A stretch of DNA of 23,103 nucleotides from an uncultured Lachnospiraceae bacterium (GCA_946533525.1 CAMNBW010000005.1:1-23103); one strand, 5' to 3'. Positions 7,256-15,344 are shown, numbered from the stretch's first letter. The notes: generated by a model from the sequence alone, not told the origin. Made by a program: numbers and translations.

Positions 7256-7662
7256 TGAACAGGAATGCTGCGATAAAAATAAAAAATGTCATTATGACAT
7301 TTCTGGGAATGCTCATACGCCTCCTGCTCATTTTGCTGTGCCTGTATTATATCTACCAAGGGGCGCTTAAGGCCTATGACTTCGGATACAGGATATTTAC
7401 CGAAGAGCCGGTGTCCTCGGGCGTTGGAGTTGACGTTGAGGTGAACATACCCGAAGGGGCGGGGGCCATGGACATAGGCGAGATACTGGAGGACAGGGGT
7501 CTTATCCGGGATCACAGGCTGTTTTTCCTGCAGGAGTTCCTAAGCCAGTACCACGGCAAGATAAAACCCGGAAAATATGAGCTCAGTACGGCGATGACGG
7601 CAGATGAGATGATGGCCGTCATGTCACCGGAGGACGATGAGGACTCCGACGAGGACGATTAA
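7255..7662 (+). CDS. Short MltG-like membrane protein lacking the catalytic domain
   Basis: This 135-residue protein has one transmembrane helix (about 13-34), then a segment like the LysM-type subdomain of MltG/YceG (about 59-123: VEVNIPEGAGAMDIGEILED, then a GKIKPGKYEL turn), and a highly acidic tail SPEDDEDSDEDD (124-135). Full MltG, an endolytic murein transglycosylase, is roughly 330-400 residues; here the whole catalytic region with its active-site glutamate is missing. The next gene starts immediately after the stop, so no decayed remainder exists. In Bacillus, mltG (yrrL) occupies this same place before yrrM. It may therefore be a peptidoglycan-binding or partner protein rather than an enzyme; that is inference. 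Confidence 0.75.
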   Translation: MNRNAAIKIKNVIMTFLGMLIRLLLILLCLYYIYQGALKAYDFGYRIFTEEPVSSGVGVDVEVNIPEGAGAMDIGEILEDRGLIRDHRLFFLQEFLSQYHGKIKPGKYELSTAMTADEMMAVMSPEDDEDSDEDD

Positions 7663-8319
7663 GTGGAGAACCTGGACTTTGACAGGCTGGACAGCTTTAT
7701 AGACTCGTATTTCACCGAGCAGGATGAGTTTATAGGGAAGCTCGAGCAGGAAGCGCTTAAGGACGGGGTTCCGATAATCCGCAGGGATACCCAGCAGCTT
7801 TTAAGGTTTCTGCTTGCGGCCCAAAGGCCTGAAAGGATATTGGAAATAGGTACTGCGGTGGGCTTTTCGGCGATAATGATGGCGAAATATACCCCGCCTA
7901 AGACGCAGATAATAACCGTCGAGGACTATGCACCCCGCATAGCGCAGGCGACGAAAAACATAGAGGCCTCCGGCTTCGGCTCCCGTATAAAGCTCATAGA
8001 AGGGGACGGCACTAAGGTCATGGCGGGGCTCGATGAGCTCTTCGGGCTCATATTTATAGATGCGGCAAAGGCTCAGTACCCGACTTATTTTGAAGAGGCG
8101 AAAAGACTCCTTTGCGACGGCGGGATCCTCGTTGCGGACAACTGCCTTAAGGGCGGGGAGATAGCGGAGTCCAAATTTGCCGTGACAAGGCGGAACAGGA
8201 CTATCCATAAGAGGATGAGGGAATTCCTTTTGGAGATCACCCGCTCGCCGGATTTTACTACAACGATACTTCCTATAGGAGACGGCGTGGTTTTGGCCGT
8301 AAAGCAAGCCTGTATATGA
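7663..8319 (+). CDS. trmR: tRNA 5-hydroxyuridine methyltransferase TrmR (O-methyltransferase, YrrM)
   Basis: This 218-residue protein is a class I SAM-dependent O-methyltransferase of the metal-dependent COMT-like family. Motif I is LEIGTAVGFS (60-69). The metal and substrate region is FIDAAKAQY (131-139, D133 and K136), with ADN (158-160, D159 and N160). Bacillus TrmR methylates 5-hydroxyuridine at tRNA position 34 to 5-methoxyuridine. The specific assignment rests on its position directly before a U32 protein of the TrhP type, as in Bacillus yrrM-yrrN-yrrO. The start is a GTG immediately after the previous TAA; a GAGGAC sequence inside the preceding gene may serve as ribosome binding site. 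It overlaps trhP by 4 bp (ATGA). Confidence 0.85.
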   Translation: MENLDFDRLDSFIDSYFTEQDEFIGKLEQEALKDGVPIIRRDTQQLLRFLLAAQRPERILEIGTAVGFSAIMMAKYTPPKTQIITVEDYAPRIAQATKNIEASGFGSRIKLIEGDGTKVMAGLDELFGLIFIDAAKAQYPTYFEEAKRLLCDGGILVADNCLKGGEIAESKFAVTRRNRTIHKRMREFLLEITRSPDFTTTILPIGDGVVLAVKQACI

Positions 8320-9569
8320 ACTACGGAAAGCAGAAAAAACCTGAACTTTTGATACCGGCCAAGGGTCTTGAGGAGCTGCAGGTAGCGGTTACCTTTGGCG
8401 CGGATGCGGTATATATCGGAGGAGAGGCCTTCGGACTGAGGGCGGGAGCGAAAAATTTCACCCGGGACGAGATGGAGGAGGGGATAGCCTTCGCCCATGA
8501 AAGGGGTGCAAAGGTCTATGTCACCGCCAATATCCTGGCCCATAACGAAGACGTCAGGGGCGCGGCCCGGTACTTTACGGAGCTGAAGGACCTGGCTCCC
8601 GATGCCCTTATAATATCGGATCCGGGGCTCTTCAGCCTTGCGAGGGAGCTCTGCCCGGATATAGACATACATATAAGCACGCAGGCCAACAATACGAATT
8701 TTATGACCTGCCTTTTCTGGGGGAAGCTCGGGGCTAAGCGCATCGTTACGGCCAGAGAGCTTTCGTTTAAGGAGATAAAGGAGATCCGGGAGAATATCCC
8801 CGGGGAGCTGGAGCTTGAAACCTTTGTACACGGCGCAATGTGCATCTCTTATTCGGGGAGGTGCCTGCTTTCGAACTATTTTACCGGAAGAGACGCCAAC
8901 CACGGGGAATGTGCCCATCCCTGCCGCTGGCAGTACGCTGTCGCGGAAGCTACAAGGCCCGGACAGTACCTGCCAATTGAGGAGAACGACAGAGGCACCT
9001 TTATATTTAACTCGAAGGACCTTTGCATGGTTGAATATATTCCGGAGCTGATAGAAGCGGGTATCGACAGCTTCAAGGTGGAGGGGCGGATGAAGAACGC
9101 CCTTTACATAGCCTCCGTGACCCGTGCCTACAGGAAGGCCATCGACGACTTCCTGGAAAGCCCGGAAAAGTATGAAAAAAACAAGGCGTGGTACAGGGAG
9201 GAGGCTGCAAAATGCACTGCGCGACCCTTTGCGACGGGCTTCTTTTTCGGAAAGCCCGATGAGGGGGCGCAGATTTACGACAGCAATACCTATACCAATT
9301 TATATACCCTTCTGGGAGTAGTCCATGAGGTTACGAAAGAGGGGGAAGCGGTAATATATCAGAAAAATAAGTTTTCTTTGAATGATGAGATAGAGATAGT
9401 ACACCCGGATTTCACCTCAGACTTCGCCAGGGTTGAGAGGATTATCGACGATAACGGCGAGGAGGTGGAGGCGGCGCCGCATCCCAAGCAGAAGCTTAGG
9501 CTTAAGCTCGGTGCGCCCGTCGGGTGCTTCGATGTGCTGAGGATGCAGACCAAAGAGGCCGGCAGCTAA
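8316..9569 (+). CDS. trhP: U32 family tRNA hydroxylation protein TrhP
   Basis: This 417-residue protein is a U32 family member with the signature ETFVHGAMCISYSGRCLLS (168-186). Four cysteines, C176, C183, C199 and C203, fit the iron-sulfur ligands known in this family. TrhP (E. coli YegQ, Bacillus YrrO) makes 5-hydroxyuridine at tRNA position 34 and depends on prephenate. Length suits the longer TrhP type with a C-terminal beta-rich domain rather than the shorter YrrN type; only one U32 gene is present, not the Bacillus pair. The old label peptidase or collagenase is probably misleading. It overlaps trmR by 4 bp, so both steps of the modification are likely made together. Confidence 0.87.
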   Translation: MNYGKQKKPELLIPAKGLEELQVAVTFGADAVYIGGEAFGLRAGAKNFTRDEMEEGIAFAHERGAKVYVTANILAHNEDVRGAARYFTELKDLAPDALIISDPGLFSLARELCPDIDIHISTQANNTNFMTCLFWGKLGAKRIVTARELSFKEIKEIRENIPGELELETFVHGAMCISYSGRCLLSNYFTGRDANHGECAHPCRWQYAVAEATRPGQYLPIEENDRGTFIFNSKDLCMVEYIPELIEAGIDSFKVEGRMKNALYIASVTRAYRKAIDDFLESPEKYEKNKAWYREEAAKCTARPFATGFFFGKPDEGAQIYDSNTYTNLYTLLGVVHEVTKEGEAVIYQKNKFSLNDEIEIVHPDFTSDFARVERIIDDNGEEVEAAPHPKQKLRLKLGAPVGCFDVLRMQTKEAGS

Positions 9570-9579
9570 CGGAGGAAAG

Positions 9580-10515
9580 ATGCTTTTAAGTATTATAGTC
9601 CCGTGCTTTAACGAGGAGGCAGCCATCCCGTATTTTTACGACGAGATGAGCCGCGTCCTGGGGGAAATGACAGGAAAATGGAAGGACTTTGAAGCGGAAT
9701 ACGTCTTTGTGGACGACGGCTCAAAGGACAGGACTCTGGAGGAGATAAAAGCACTCAGGGAAAAAGATAAACGTGTCAGGTATGTTTCGTTTTCAAGAAA
9801 TTTCGGAAAGGAAGCCGGGATCTACGCCGGGCTGGAAAATTCCCGGGGAGATTATGTTGTTATAATGGATGTCGATCTGCAGGACCCTCCGGCGCTCCTG
9901 CCCGATATGTTTAAGGCGGTCTACGAGGAAGGCTTCGATTCGGCCGCAACCAGAAGGGTTACAAGAAAGGGGGAGCCTCCGATACGTTCCTTCTTTGCGA
10001 GGCTCTTTTATAAGCTGATAAACAGAATATCCGACGCCGAGATAGTGGACGGAGCCAGGGACTACAGGATAATGACCCGGCAGATGGCCGACGCGATTTT
10101 GTCGATGGGCGAATATAACCGCTTTACCAAGGGAATCTACGGCTGGGTAGGCTTTAACACGAAGTGGCTGGAATTTGAAAACGTGGAGAGGGTTGCCGGG
10201 GAGACGAAGTGGTCCTTCTGGAAGCTCTGTAAATACGCCCTCGAGGGCATTATCGCCTTTTCGTCGGCGCCTCTGTCTATTGCCACCTATTTCGGGATCT
10301 TCATGGCCTTTATGGCCTTTCTGTTCATTTTGGTAATAATCATAAAGAAGCTTACCATAGGCGACCCGACCTACGGCTGGTCCTCCATGGTCTGCATAAT
10401 CCTGCTGGTCAGCGGGATACAGCTTTTCTGCATAGGCATAGTCGGGCAGTATCTTTCCAAGGCATATCTTGAAACCAAAAAACGGCCTATTTACATTGCG
10501 AAGGAGAAATGCTGA
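9580..10515 (+). CDS. GtrB-like polyprenyl-phosphate glycosyltransferase (GT2)
   Basis: This 311-residue protein has a DPM1/GtrB-type GT-A domain: IIVPCFNEE (5-13), FVDDGSKDRT (43-52) and the metal-binding VIMDVDLQDPP (94-104). RFTKGIYGWVGF (181-192) follows, then two C-terminal transmembrane helices (about 232-257 and 268-292). Family members transfer a sugar from a nucleotide donor to undecaprenyl phosphate at the inner face of the membrane; the lipid-linked sugar is later used outside, for example to decorate teichoic acid or polysaccharide. The sugar is not predictable. It begins 10 nt after trhP with GGAGG in the gap, and its stop overlaps the next start (TGATG). No GT-C partner that would use the product is in view. 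Confidence 0.88.
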   Translation: MLLSIIVPCFNEEAAIPYFYDEMSRVLGEMTGKWKDFEAEYVFVDDGSKDRTLEEIKALREKDKRVRYVSFSRNFGKEAGIYAGLENSRGDYVVIMDVDLQDPPALLPDMFKAVYEEGFDSAATRRVTRKGEPPIRSFFARLFYKLINRISDAEIVDGARDYRIMTRQMADAILSMGEYNRFTKGIYGWVGFNTKWLEFENVERVAGETKWSFWKLCKYALEGIIAFSSAPLSIATYFGIFMAFMAFLFILVIIIKKLTIGDPTYGWSSMVCIILLVSGIQLFCIGIVGQYLSKAYLETKKRPIYIAKEKC

Positions 10516-11474
10516 TGAAGCTCATTATCCAGATCCCCTGCCTCAATGAAGCCAAGACCCTGGAGGTTGCCTTAAATGACCTTCCGAAGCATATTGAGGG
10601 TATAGACGAGATAGAATACCTGATAATCAACGACGGAAGCACGGATAACACCGTCGAGGTCGCCAAAAACTGGGGCGTGAATTACGTCGTGAACTTTGTA
10701 AACAACAAGGGTCTGGCCCGGGGCTTTATAGCGGGGCTCGACGCCTGTATCAGAAACGGTGCGGACATCATCGTCAATACTGATGCGGACAATCAGTACA
10801 GGGGTTCGGACATAGAAAAGCTCATTCAGCCCATACTTAAGGGAGAGGCCGAGATCGTCATAGGCGAAAGACCCATAGACGACACCGACGATTTTTCCCC
10901 TCTGAAAAAGAAGCTCCAGCACCTGGGCAGCTTTGTGGTCAGAAAGGCTTCGGCGACGAACATACCCGATGCCCCCAGCGGTTTCAGGGCCTTTACCCGT
11001 GAAGCGGCAATGAGGCTTAATGTTATCAATAATTACACCTACACCCTCGAGACCATAGTGCAGGCGGGCAGAAACCAGATGGCGATAACCAGCGTGCCGA
11101 TCTCCACAAATCCCGAATTGAGAAAATCCAGGCTCTTCCACAGCATGGGAGCCTATATAAAGAAGTCCGTCCTGACAATAATAAGGGCCTTTATGATGTA
11201 TAAGCCGCTGGTATTCTTTACGGTGGTGGGAGCGATACCCTTCCTCATAGGAGTGGCCCTGATGATAAGGTTTCTGGTCTTCTTCTTTAACGGGGCGGGC
11301 ATGGGCCATATCCAGTCCCTCGTCTTTGCCAGCACCCTTATGATGATCGGCTTTATGACCTTTATAATGGGGCTGCAGGCGGACATAATAGCCGCAAACA
11401 GGAAGCTTTTGGAGGATATACAGTTCCGTCTGAGAAGAATGGAATTCGGGGAAAAGACCGATGAGCCGAAATAA
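10515..11474 (+). CDS. Membrane-anchored GT2 glycosyltransferase
   Basis: This 319-residue protein has a GT-A domain with PCLNEAKTL (8-16), INDGSTDNT (38-46) and the metal-binding NTDADNQY (88-95), followed by two hydrophobic helices (about 231-258 and 267-288) and a charged tail. The architecture resembles the polyprenyl-phosphate transferases, but the motifs differ from the preceding gene, so a different acceptor or sugar is likely. I chose the ATG at 10515 over an ATG at 10509: AAGGAG (10501-10506) is 8 nt from the former and only 2 nt from the latter. Its end overlaps the next gene by 14 bp. Donor and acceptor are unknown. Confidence 0.85.
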   Translation: MKLIIQIPCLNEAKTLEVALNDLPKHIEGIDEIEYLIINDGSTDNTVEVAKNWGVNYVVNFVNNKGLARGFIAGLDACIRNGADIIVNTDADNQYRGSDIEKLIQPILKGEAEIVIGERPIDDTDDFSPLKKKLQHLGSFVVRKASATNIPDAPSGFRAFTREAAMRLNVINNYTYTLETIVQAGRNQMAITSVPISTNPELRKSRLFHSMGAYIKKSVLTIIRAFMMYKPLVFFTVVGAIPFLIGVALMIRFLVFFFNGAGMGHIQSLVFASTLMMIGFMTFIMGLQADIIAANRKLLEDIQFRLRRMEFGEKTDEPK

Positions 11475-12552
11475 GAAGACCGTCGTTGTAGTGGGACCGG
11501 TATATCCCTACAAGGGAGGCATATCTCATTATACCGGGCTGCTGGTAAGAGCCTTGGAGAAACGCTTTGACGTACACACGATCTCCTTCAGTATGCAGTA
11601 TCCGAAGTTCTTATATAAAAAGGAGCAGCGCGATTACGACAACGACAGCTTCCGGGTGGATGCGGAATTTATTTTAAACACCGCCTCCCCCTTAAGCATC
11701 ATCAGAGCCGCACAGCGGATAAATTCCTTAAGGCCGGATCTCGTGATAATTCAGTGGTGGCATCCCTATTTTGCCCCGTGCTACAGGATACTTTCGGCCG
11801 TCCTTAAGGCGAAGCTCATGTTTATCTGTCATAATGTATTTCCCCACGAGAGGTTTATCTTTGACAGATTTCTGACCAGGCTTACCTTAAAGCAGGGGGA
11901 TTACTTCATCCTCCACTCGAAGCGGGAGGTGCCGGAGCTTAAGAGCATTGTGAAGTCTCCGTCCTACAGGGTCAATATGCACCCCACCTACGACGCCTTC
12001 GATTTTTCGGGGGCTGAGCCTGAGAGCGGCGGCAGGAAGCTTTTGTTCTTTGGCTTTGTAAGGGAGTATAAGGGCTTAAAATATCTGCTGAAGGCCATGG
12101 CGGATGTGGATAAGGACATAAAGCTCATGGTGGTCGGGGATTTCGGGAACGACAGGGAAAGCTACGACAGGCAGATAAAAGAGCTTGGAATAGGCGACAG
12201 GCTCGAGATACACGATGAATATGTGCCCGACAAGCAGGTGGAAAAATATTTCAGGGCCTGCGACGCCGTGGTGCTTCCTTATATAGATGCGACACAGAGC
12301 GGGATAGCCCAGATCGCCTATGGCTTTAAAAAGCCCGTGATCGCCACCGACGTAGGGGGACTCCCCGAGGTCGTTACGGACGGGAAAACCGGGATCATCT
12401 GCAAAAGCGCGGACAGCAGAGCCCTTGCGGAAGCTATAAAAAGGTTTTACGCCCTTAAGCCGGAGGTGGATTTTGCCGCGAATATCGAGCAGGACTCCCG
12501 GAGATTTTCATGGGAGGAGCTTATAGACACCATCGTAGATATGGCGTTCTAG
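11461..12552 (+). CDS. GT4-family glycosyltransferase
   Basis: This 363-residue protein is a GT-B-fold transferase. It has the N-terminal glycine-rich entry PVYPYKGGISHYTG, the second-domain opening LLFFGFVREYKGLKYLLKA, and the donor-site segment TQSGIAQIAYGFKKPVIA followed by DVGGLPEVV. The classical EX7E motif is not present in canonical form: the first glutamate position falls in a DATQSG context, a variant that occurs in some GT4 proteins. There is no membrane helix; it should act at the cytoplasmic face on a lipid-linked acceptor. It overlaps the preceding gene by 14 bp, and its last 45 bp are shared, on the other strand, with the convergent GT2 gene. Confidence 0.87.
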   Translation: MSRNKKTVVVVGPVYPYKGGISHYTGLLVRALEKRFDVHTISFSMQYPKFLYKKEQRDYDNDSFRVDAEFILNTASPLSIIRAAQRINSLRPDLVIIQWWHPYFAPCYRILSAVLKAKLMFICHNVFPHERFIFDRFLTRLTLKQGDYFILHSKREVPELKSIVKSPSYRVNMHPTYDAFDFSGAEPESGGRKLLFFGFVREYKGLKYLLKAMADVDKDIKLMVVGDFGNDRESYDRQIKELGIGDRLEIHDEYVPDKQVEKYFRACDAVVLPYIDATQSGIAQIAYGFKKPVIATDVGGLPEVVTDGKTGIICKSADSRALAEAIKRFYALKPEVDFAANIEQDSRRFSWEELIDTIVDMAF

Positions 12553-13365
12553 CAGGGCGGCGGCATAGGCCAGATCAAAGACCTTATTCTGGAAATGCGT
12601 CGTATGCAGGTAATAACGGTTATATACGCGAAAGCTGTCCCTGAAATGGTGAAAGGCCTTTGCCTTTGAGGAGTGATACAGCTTTTTGATGCTTGCCGAA
12701 TGCAGGTGGTCATAGTAGCAGTCGCGCAGCACCCCTTCCTTATAGCCGGCAGCGAGGAGCCTTCTTGCCATTATTATTTCCTCCGCATAGAGGAAGGTCC
12801 GCTCATCGAAGCCCCGGGCAGCCTTGTAGGCCTTCGAGGAAATGGCGAAAAAGGAGCCTTCCACAACTCCTGTCTGCACCAGCTCCTCCGGGGAGAGAAT
12901 TATATTCTCGCGTATCCTCTTTTTATGGAGAGTGAAGGCCACGAGAAAGAGGCTTTGAATTATACCGGCGAAGCCGGGCAGCTCCCAGGCGTTGAAGCCC
13001 TGACGCACATTTGGAGCGACTATACCGTATTCGGGATGGTCCTTAAGAGCCTGTACCATCTGCATCGCCGTATCTTCAGTAAAGGAAACGTCCGGATTGG
13101 CGACGAAGATATAGTCGGAACCGTAGTTTTTAAGCGCATGCAGGATACCGAAGTTGTTTCCGCGGGCATAGCCGCCGTTGCTGCCGGAAGAGATGACATC
13201 CGTAACGGCGTCCTTTAAGGGGAGGAGAATATCCATGGAATTGTCGGTGGATAGGTTGTCGACTACTATGATATGGTCAAAAAGGACATAGCTTTTTATC
13301 TTTTTTACAAGAGCGGCGGTCCGCTCGCCGTCGTTGAAATTTAATATTATTATCGAAGTATTCAT
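12508..13365 (-). CDS. GT2 glycosyltransferase (rhamnosyltransferase-like), opposite strand
   Basis: This 285-residue protein is a WbbL/rhamnosyltransferase-like GT2. It shows SIIILNFN (4-11), VVDNLSTDNS (34-43), the typical NGGYARGNNFGI (63-74), the metal-binding NPDV (90-93) and a later YAEEIIMARRL segment containing the general-base region. It is the only minus-strand gene in the window. Its 3' end overlaps the convergent GT4 gene by 45 bp, and both reading frames are coherent through the overlap. No ribosome binding site lies upstream of the ATG; instead a -10 box ends 6 nt before it, suggesting leaderless translation. Rhamnose as the donor sugar is only a family-level guess. Confidence 0.87.
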   Translation of the reverse strand: MNTSIIILNFNDGERTAALVKKIKSYVLFDHIIVVDNLSTDNSMDILLPLKDAVTDVISSGSNGGYARGNNFGILHALKNYGSDYIFVANPDVSFTEDTAMQMVQALKDHPEYGIVAPNVRQGFNAWELPGFAGIIQSLFLVAFTLHKKRIRENIILSPEELVQTGVVEGSFFAISSKAYKAARGFDERTFLYAEEIIMARRLLAAGYKEGVLRDCYYDHLHSASIKKLYHSSKAKAFHHFRDSFRVYNRYYLHTTHFQNKVFDLAYAAALLERHIYDGVYKLLP

Positions 13366-13370
13366 AAAAC

Positions 13371-13400
13371 TATTATAGACTCAGGGGAAAAGCTAGGCAA
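13371..13400. promoter_or_regulatory. Divergent promoter with overlapping, symmetric -10 elements
   Basis: On the minus strand, TTGCCT (complement of 13395-13400), a 17-bp spacer and TATAAT (complement of 13372-13377) point at the GT2 gene; the predicted start is the A of its ATG at 13365. On the plus strand, TATTAT (13371-13376) overlaps the same bases and would start near 13383, just where AGGGG (13383-13387) precedes the ATG at 13400. No good plus-strand -35 was found. The minus promoter is well supported; the plus one is weaker. Confidence 0.58.
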
Positions 13401-14521
13401 TGGTTTTTGTAACACTGTTTACCAGATTAAAAAATGTACATCTTTTAAAGGACGTGGGGATGATACCGTATCTGCTGCACACCAATCACGGAGTGAACAG
13501 TACCGTGGTTTCCTTCAGGAACGAGGAGGAATACCCCTATCTGGATAAGGAGGTCAAGGGGCTTAAGCTGAGGTTCATCCGTAAGCGCTGGAAATACAGC
13601 ATCATCCCGGCGGCTCTTTATGTATGGAACAATGCGCCCCAGATAGACGTACTCAACGTCTACCACTTAAACCTCATGTCCTTTGTGTGCCTTTTTATCT
13701 ATAGGCTCAGAAAGCAGCCGGACGGCCTGGGATATTTAAAGCTGGATATGGATAAAAACGGCCTTAAGCGGCTCTATAAGTTCGGACCCGTGGGTATGGT
13801 AAAGCGCATGACCATGAGCCTTGCGGATCTTGTATCCGTGGAGACCACGATACTTTACGATAAGCTGAAGAAAAAATACAAGGATAAGATAATCTATATT
13901 CCCAACGGCTTTTACGCAGAAGGGAAGACTCCGAACCGCTCCTTTAAGAAGGAAAACATTATCCTTACGGTCGGGAATCTGGGCACCTATCCAAAGGCCA
14001 CGGACAAGCTGCTCAAGGCCTTCGCCGGCATAGCTGACGGAAACGATTATAAGCTTATGCTGGTCGGAAGCGTGGCGGAGGAGTTTAAGCCCTTTATCGA
14101 TGAATTCATGAAAAAGCATCCCGGCCTTAAGGACAGGATAGAATTTACCGGAGAGATAAGCGATAAGGCGGAGCTTACAGAGATATACAGAAAATCCAAA
14201 ATCTTTGTGCTGCCTTCCAAGAGCGAGAGCTTCGGGATAGTGCTGCTCGAGGCTGCCTCCAACGGGAACTTTATCGTGACCACAAAGGGAGTTCCCGCCG
14301 GCTCGGATATAAATAATGACGGTAAATTCGGCTTCATAGTGCCTGCGGATGATGTGCCGGCTCTTTCCGGGGCCCTTTTCAGGCTTATCAATTCCAAGGC
14401 GGACTGGAACATCCGGGCGGCGGAGATAGCGGATTACACCTATTACAATTTCCGCTGGGAGCCCATAGTCGCCAAGCTCTTTGAGGAGATAAAGACAAGG
14501 AGGCAAAATGGCCGGTCCTGA
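13400..14521 (+). CDS. GT4-family glycosyltransferase
   Basis: This 373-residue protein has a GT-B fold. The C-terminal half is clear: IILTVGNLGTYPKATDKLLK opens the nucleotide-binding domain, and SKSESFGIVLLEAASNG contains a canonical EX7E motif (E276 and E284) that contacts the donor sugar nucleotide. The N-terminal acceptor domain is less conserved, and residues 1-10 are hydrophobic but too short for an anchor. The ATG has a rather distant AGGGG (13383-13387, 12 nt), so initiation may be modest. It heads a run of seven tightly coupled plus-strand genes ending at 20761, and overlaps the next gene by 14 bp. Sugar specificity cannot be read. Confidence 0.86.
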   Translation: MVFVTLFTRLKNVHLLKDVGMIPYLLHTNHGVNSTVVSFRNEEEYPYLDKEVKGLKLRFIRKRWKYSIIPAALYVWNNAPQIDVLNVYHLNLMSFVCLFIYRLRKQPDGLGYLKLDMDKNGLKRLYKFGPVGMVKRMTMSLADLVSVETTILYDKLKKKYKDKIIYIPNGFYAEGKTPNRSFKKENIILTVGNLGTYPKATDKLLKAFAGIADGNDYKLMLVGSVAEEFKPFIDEFMKKHPGLKDRIEFTGEISDKAELTEIYRKSKIFVLPSKSESFGIVLLEAASNGNFIVTTKGVPAGSDINNDGKFGFIVPADDVPALSGALFRLINSKADWNIRAAEIADYTYYNFRWEPIVAKLFEEIKTRRQNGRS

Positions 14522-15344
14522 GGTCACAATAATAAGCGTCAGCAGAAACGAGGGAGCCGCCATAAGGCCCACGATCGAATCCGTCCTTTCGCAGACCTAT
14601 GATGATTTTGAATATATAATAAAGGACGGGGCCTCGACGGACGATACCGTGAAGATCGCCGAAGAATATTCGGAGAGGTTCAAAAAAAGAGGGATAGACT
14701 ATAAAATAGTTTCAGCTCCCGACAAAGGCATCTATGACGCCATGAATACCGGGGTCGCTCTTTCAAAGGGGCGGTGGATAAATTTCATGAACGCCGGGGA
14801 CTGCTTTTACGGTAAGGATACCCTTAAAAACATTTTTTCCGGGCGGGAACCGGAGGAAGCCCAGCTTCTCTACGGGGATGCCATAGAGGAAGAGTATGGC
14901 GAATTTTATTATTTCAGAAAATGCCCGGAGCTCATCGCGGAGAGGATGCCCTTTTCCCACCAGAGCGTTTTCGCCCGGAGGGAGCTTTTGGAGGAATTCC
15001 CTTTCGACCTTAAGTACCGGATCGCCGCAGACTATGACTTTTTGCTGCGCGCATATAAAAAGGGCGCTGTTTTCAAGGATTCCATGGAGACGGTTGCGGT
15101 CGTCAGCAAGAGCGGGGTCTCCTCCGTAAGGCTTAAGGACACGTATCTCGAAAGCCTGCGCCTTAGAGAGGACAGGGGGATACCGCAGCCGTCGGGCGCG
15201 GAGCTTAAGAGAAAGCTATGGATCCTTGAACTTAAGCAGTTCGGCATGGATCATTTTCCAGACTGGGTCAAATACTGTATCCGCAAGGTACAAAGATGGT
15301 TAAGACATCAGCGAAAGGCTGAATATAAACGGGGACAGTCATGA
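14508..15344 (+). CDS. GT2 glycosyltransferase (WcaE-like)
   Basis: This 278-residue soluble GT-A protein has TIISVSRNEG (7-16), IIKDGASTDDT (37-47), the acceptor/nucleotide motif PDKGIYDAMNTG (71-82) and FMNAGD (93-98) in place of a classical DxD. This motif set is characteristic of the subgroup containing colanic-acid WcaE-type transferases. A later FSHQSVFARREL segment also fits. The ATG is preceded by a strong AGGAGG inside the previous gene, with which it overlaps by 14 bp; it overlaps the acetyltransferase gene by 4 bp (ATGA). Donor and acceptor are unknown. It probably adds one sugar to the growing lipid-linked glycan. Confidence 0.86.
   Translation: MAGPEVTIISVSRNEGAAIRPTIESVLSQTYDDFEYIIKDGASTDDTVKIAEEYSERFKKRGIDYKIVSAPDKGIYDAMNTGVALSKGRWINFMNAGDCFYGKDTLKNIFSGREPEEAQLLYGDAIEEEYGEFYYFRKCPELIAERMPFSHQSVFARRELLEEFPFDLKYRIAADYDFLLRAYKKGAVFKDSMETVAVVSKSGVSSVRLKDTYLESLRLREDRGIPQPSGAELKRKLWILELKQFGMDHFPDWVKYCIRKVQRWLRHQRKAEYKRGQS

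Noticed and set aside
8085..8918. 277-codon minus-strand open frame across trmR and trhP
   Set aside because: Both plus-strand genes have full motif sets here; the antisense frame shows no family features.
12673..13218. 181-codon plus-strand open frame inside the minus-strand GT2 gene
   Set aside because: The minus-strand frame has the conserved GT2 motifs; the plus frame has none and no proper start context.
13736..14572. 278-codon minus-strand open frame inside the GT4 gene
   Set aside because: The plus-strand frame contains a clear EX7E glycosyltransferase motif and coupled neighbours; the antisense translation resembles nothing known.
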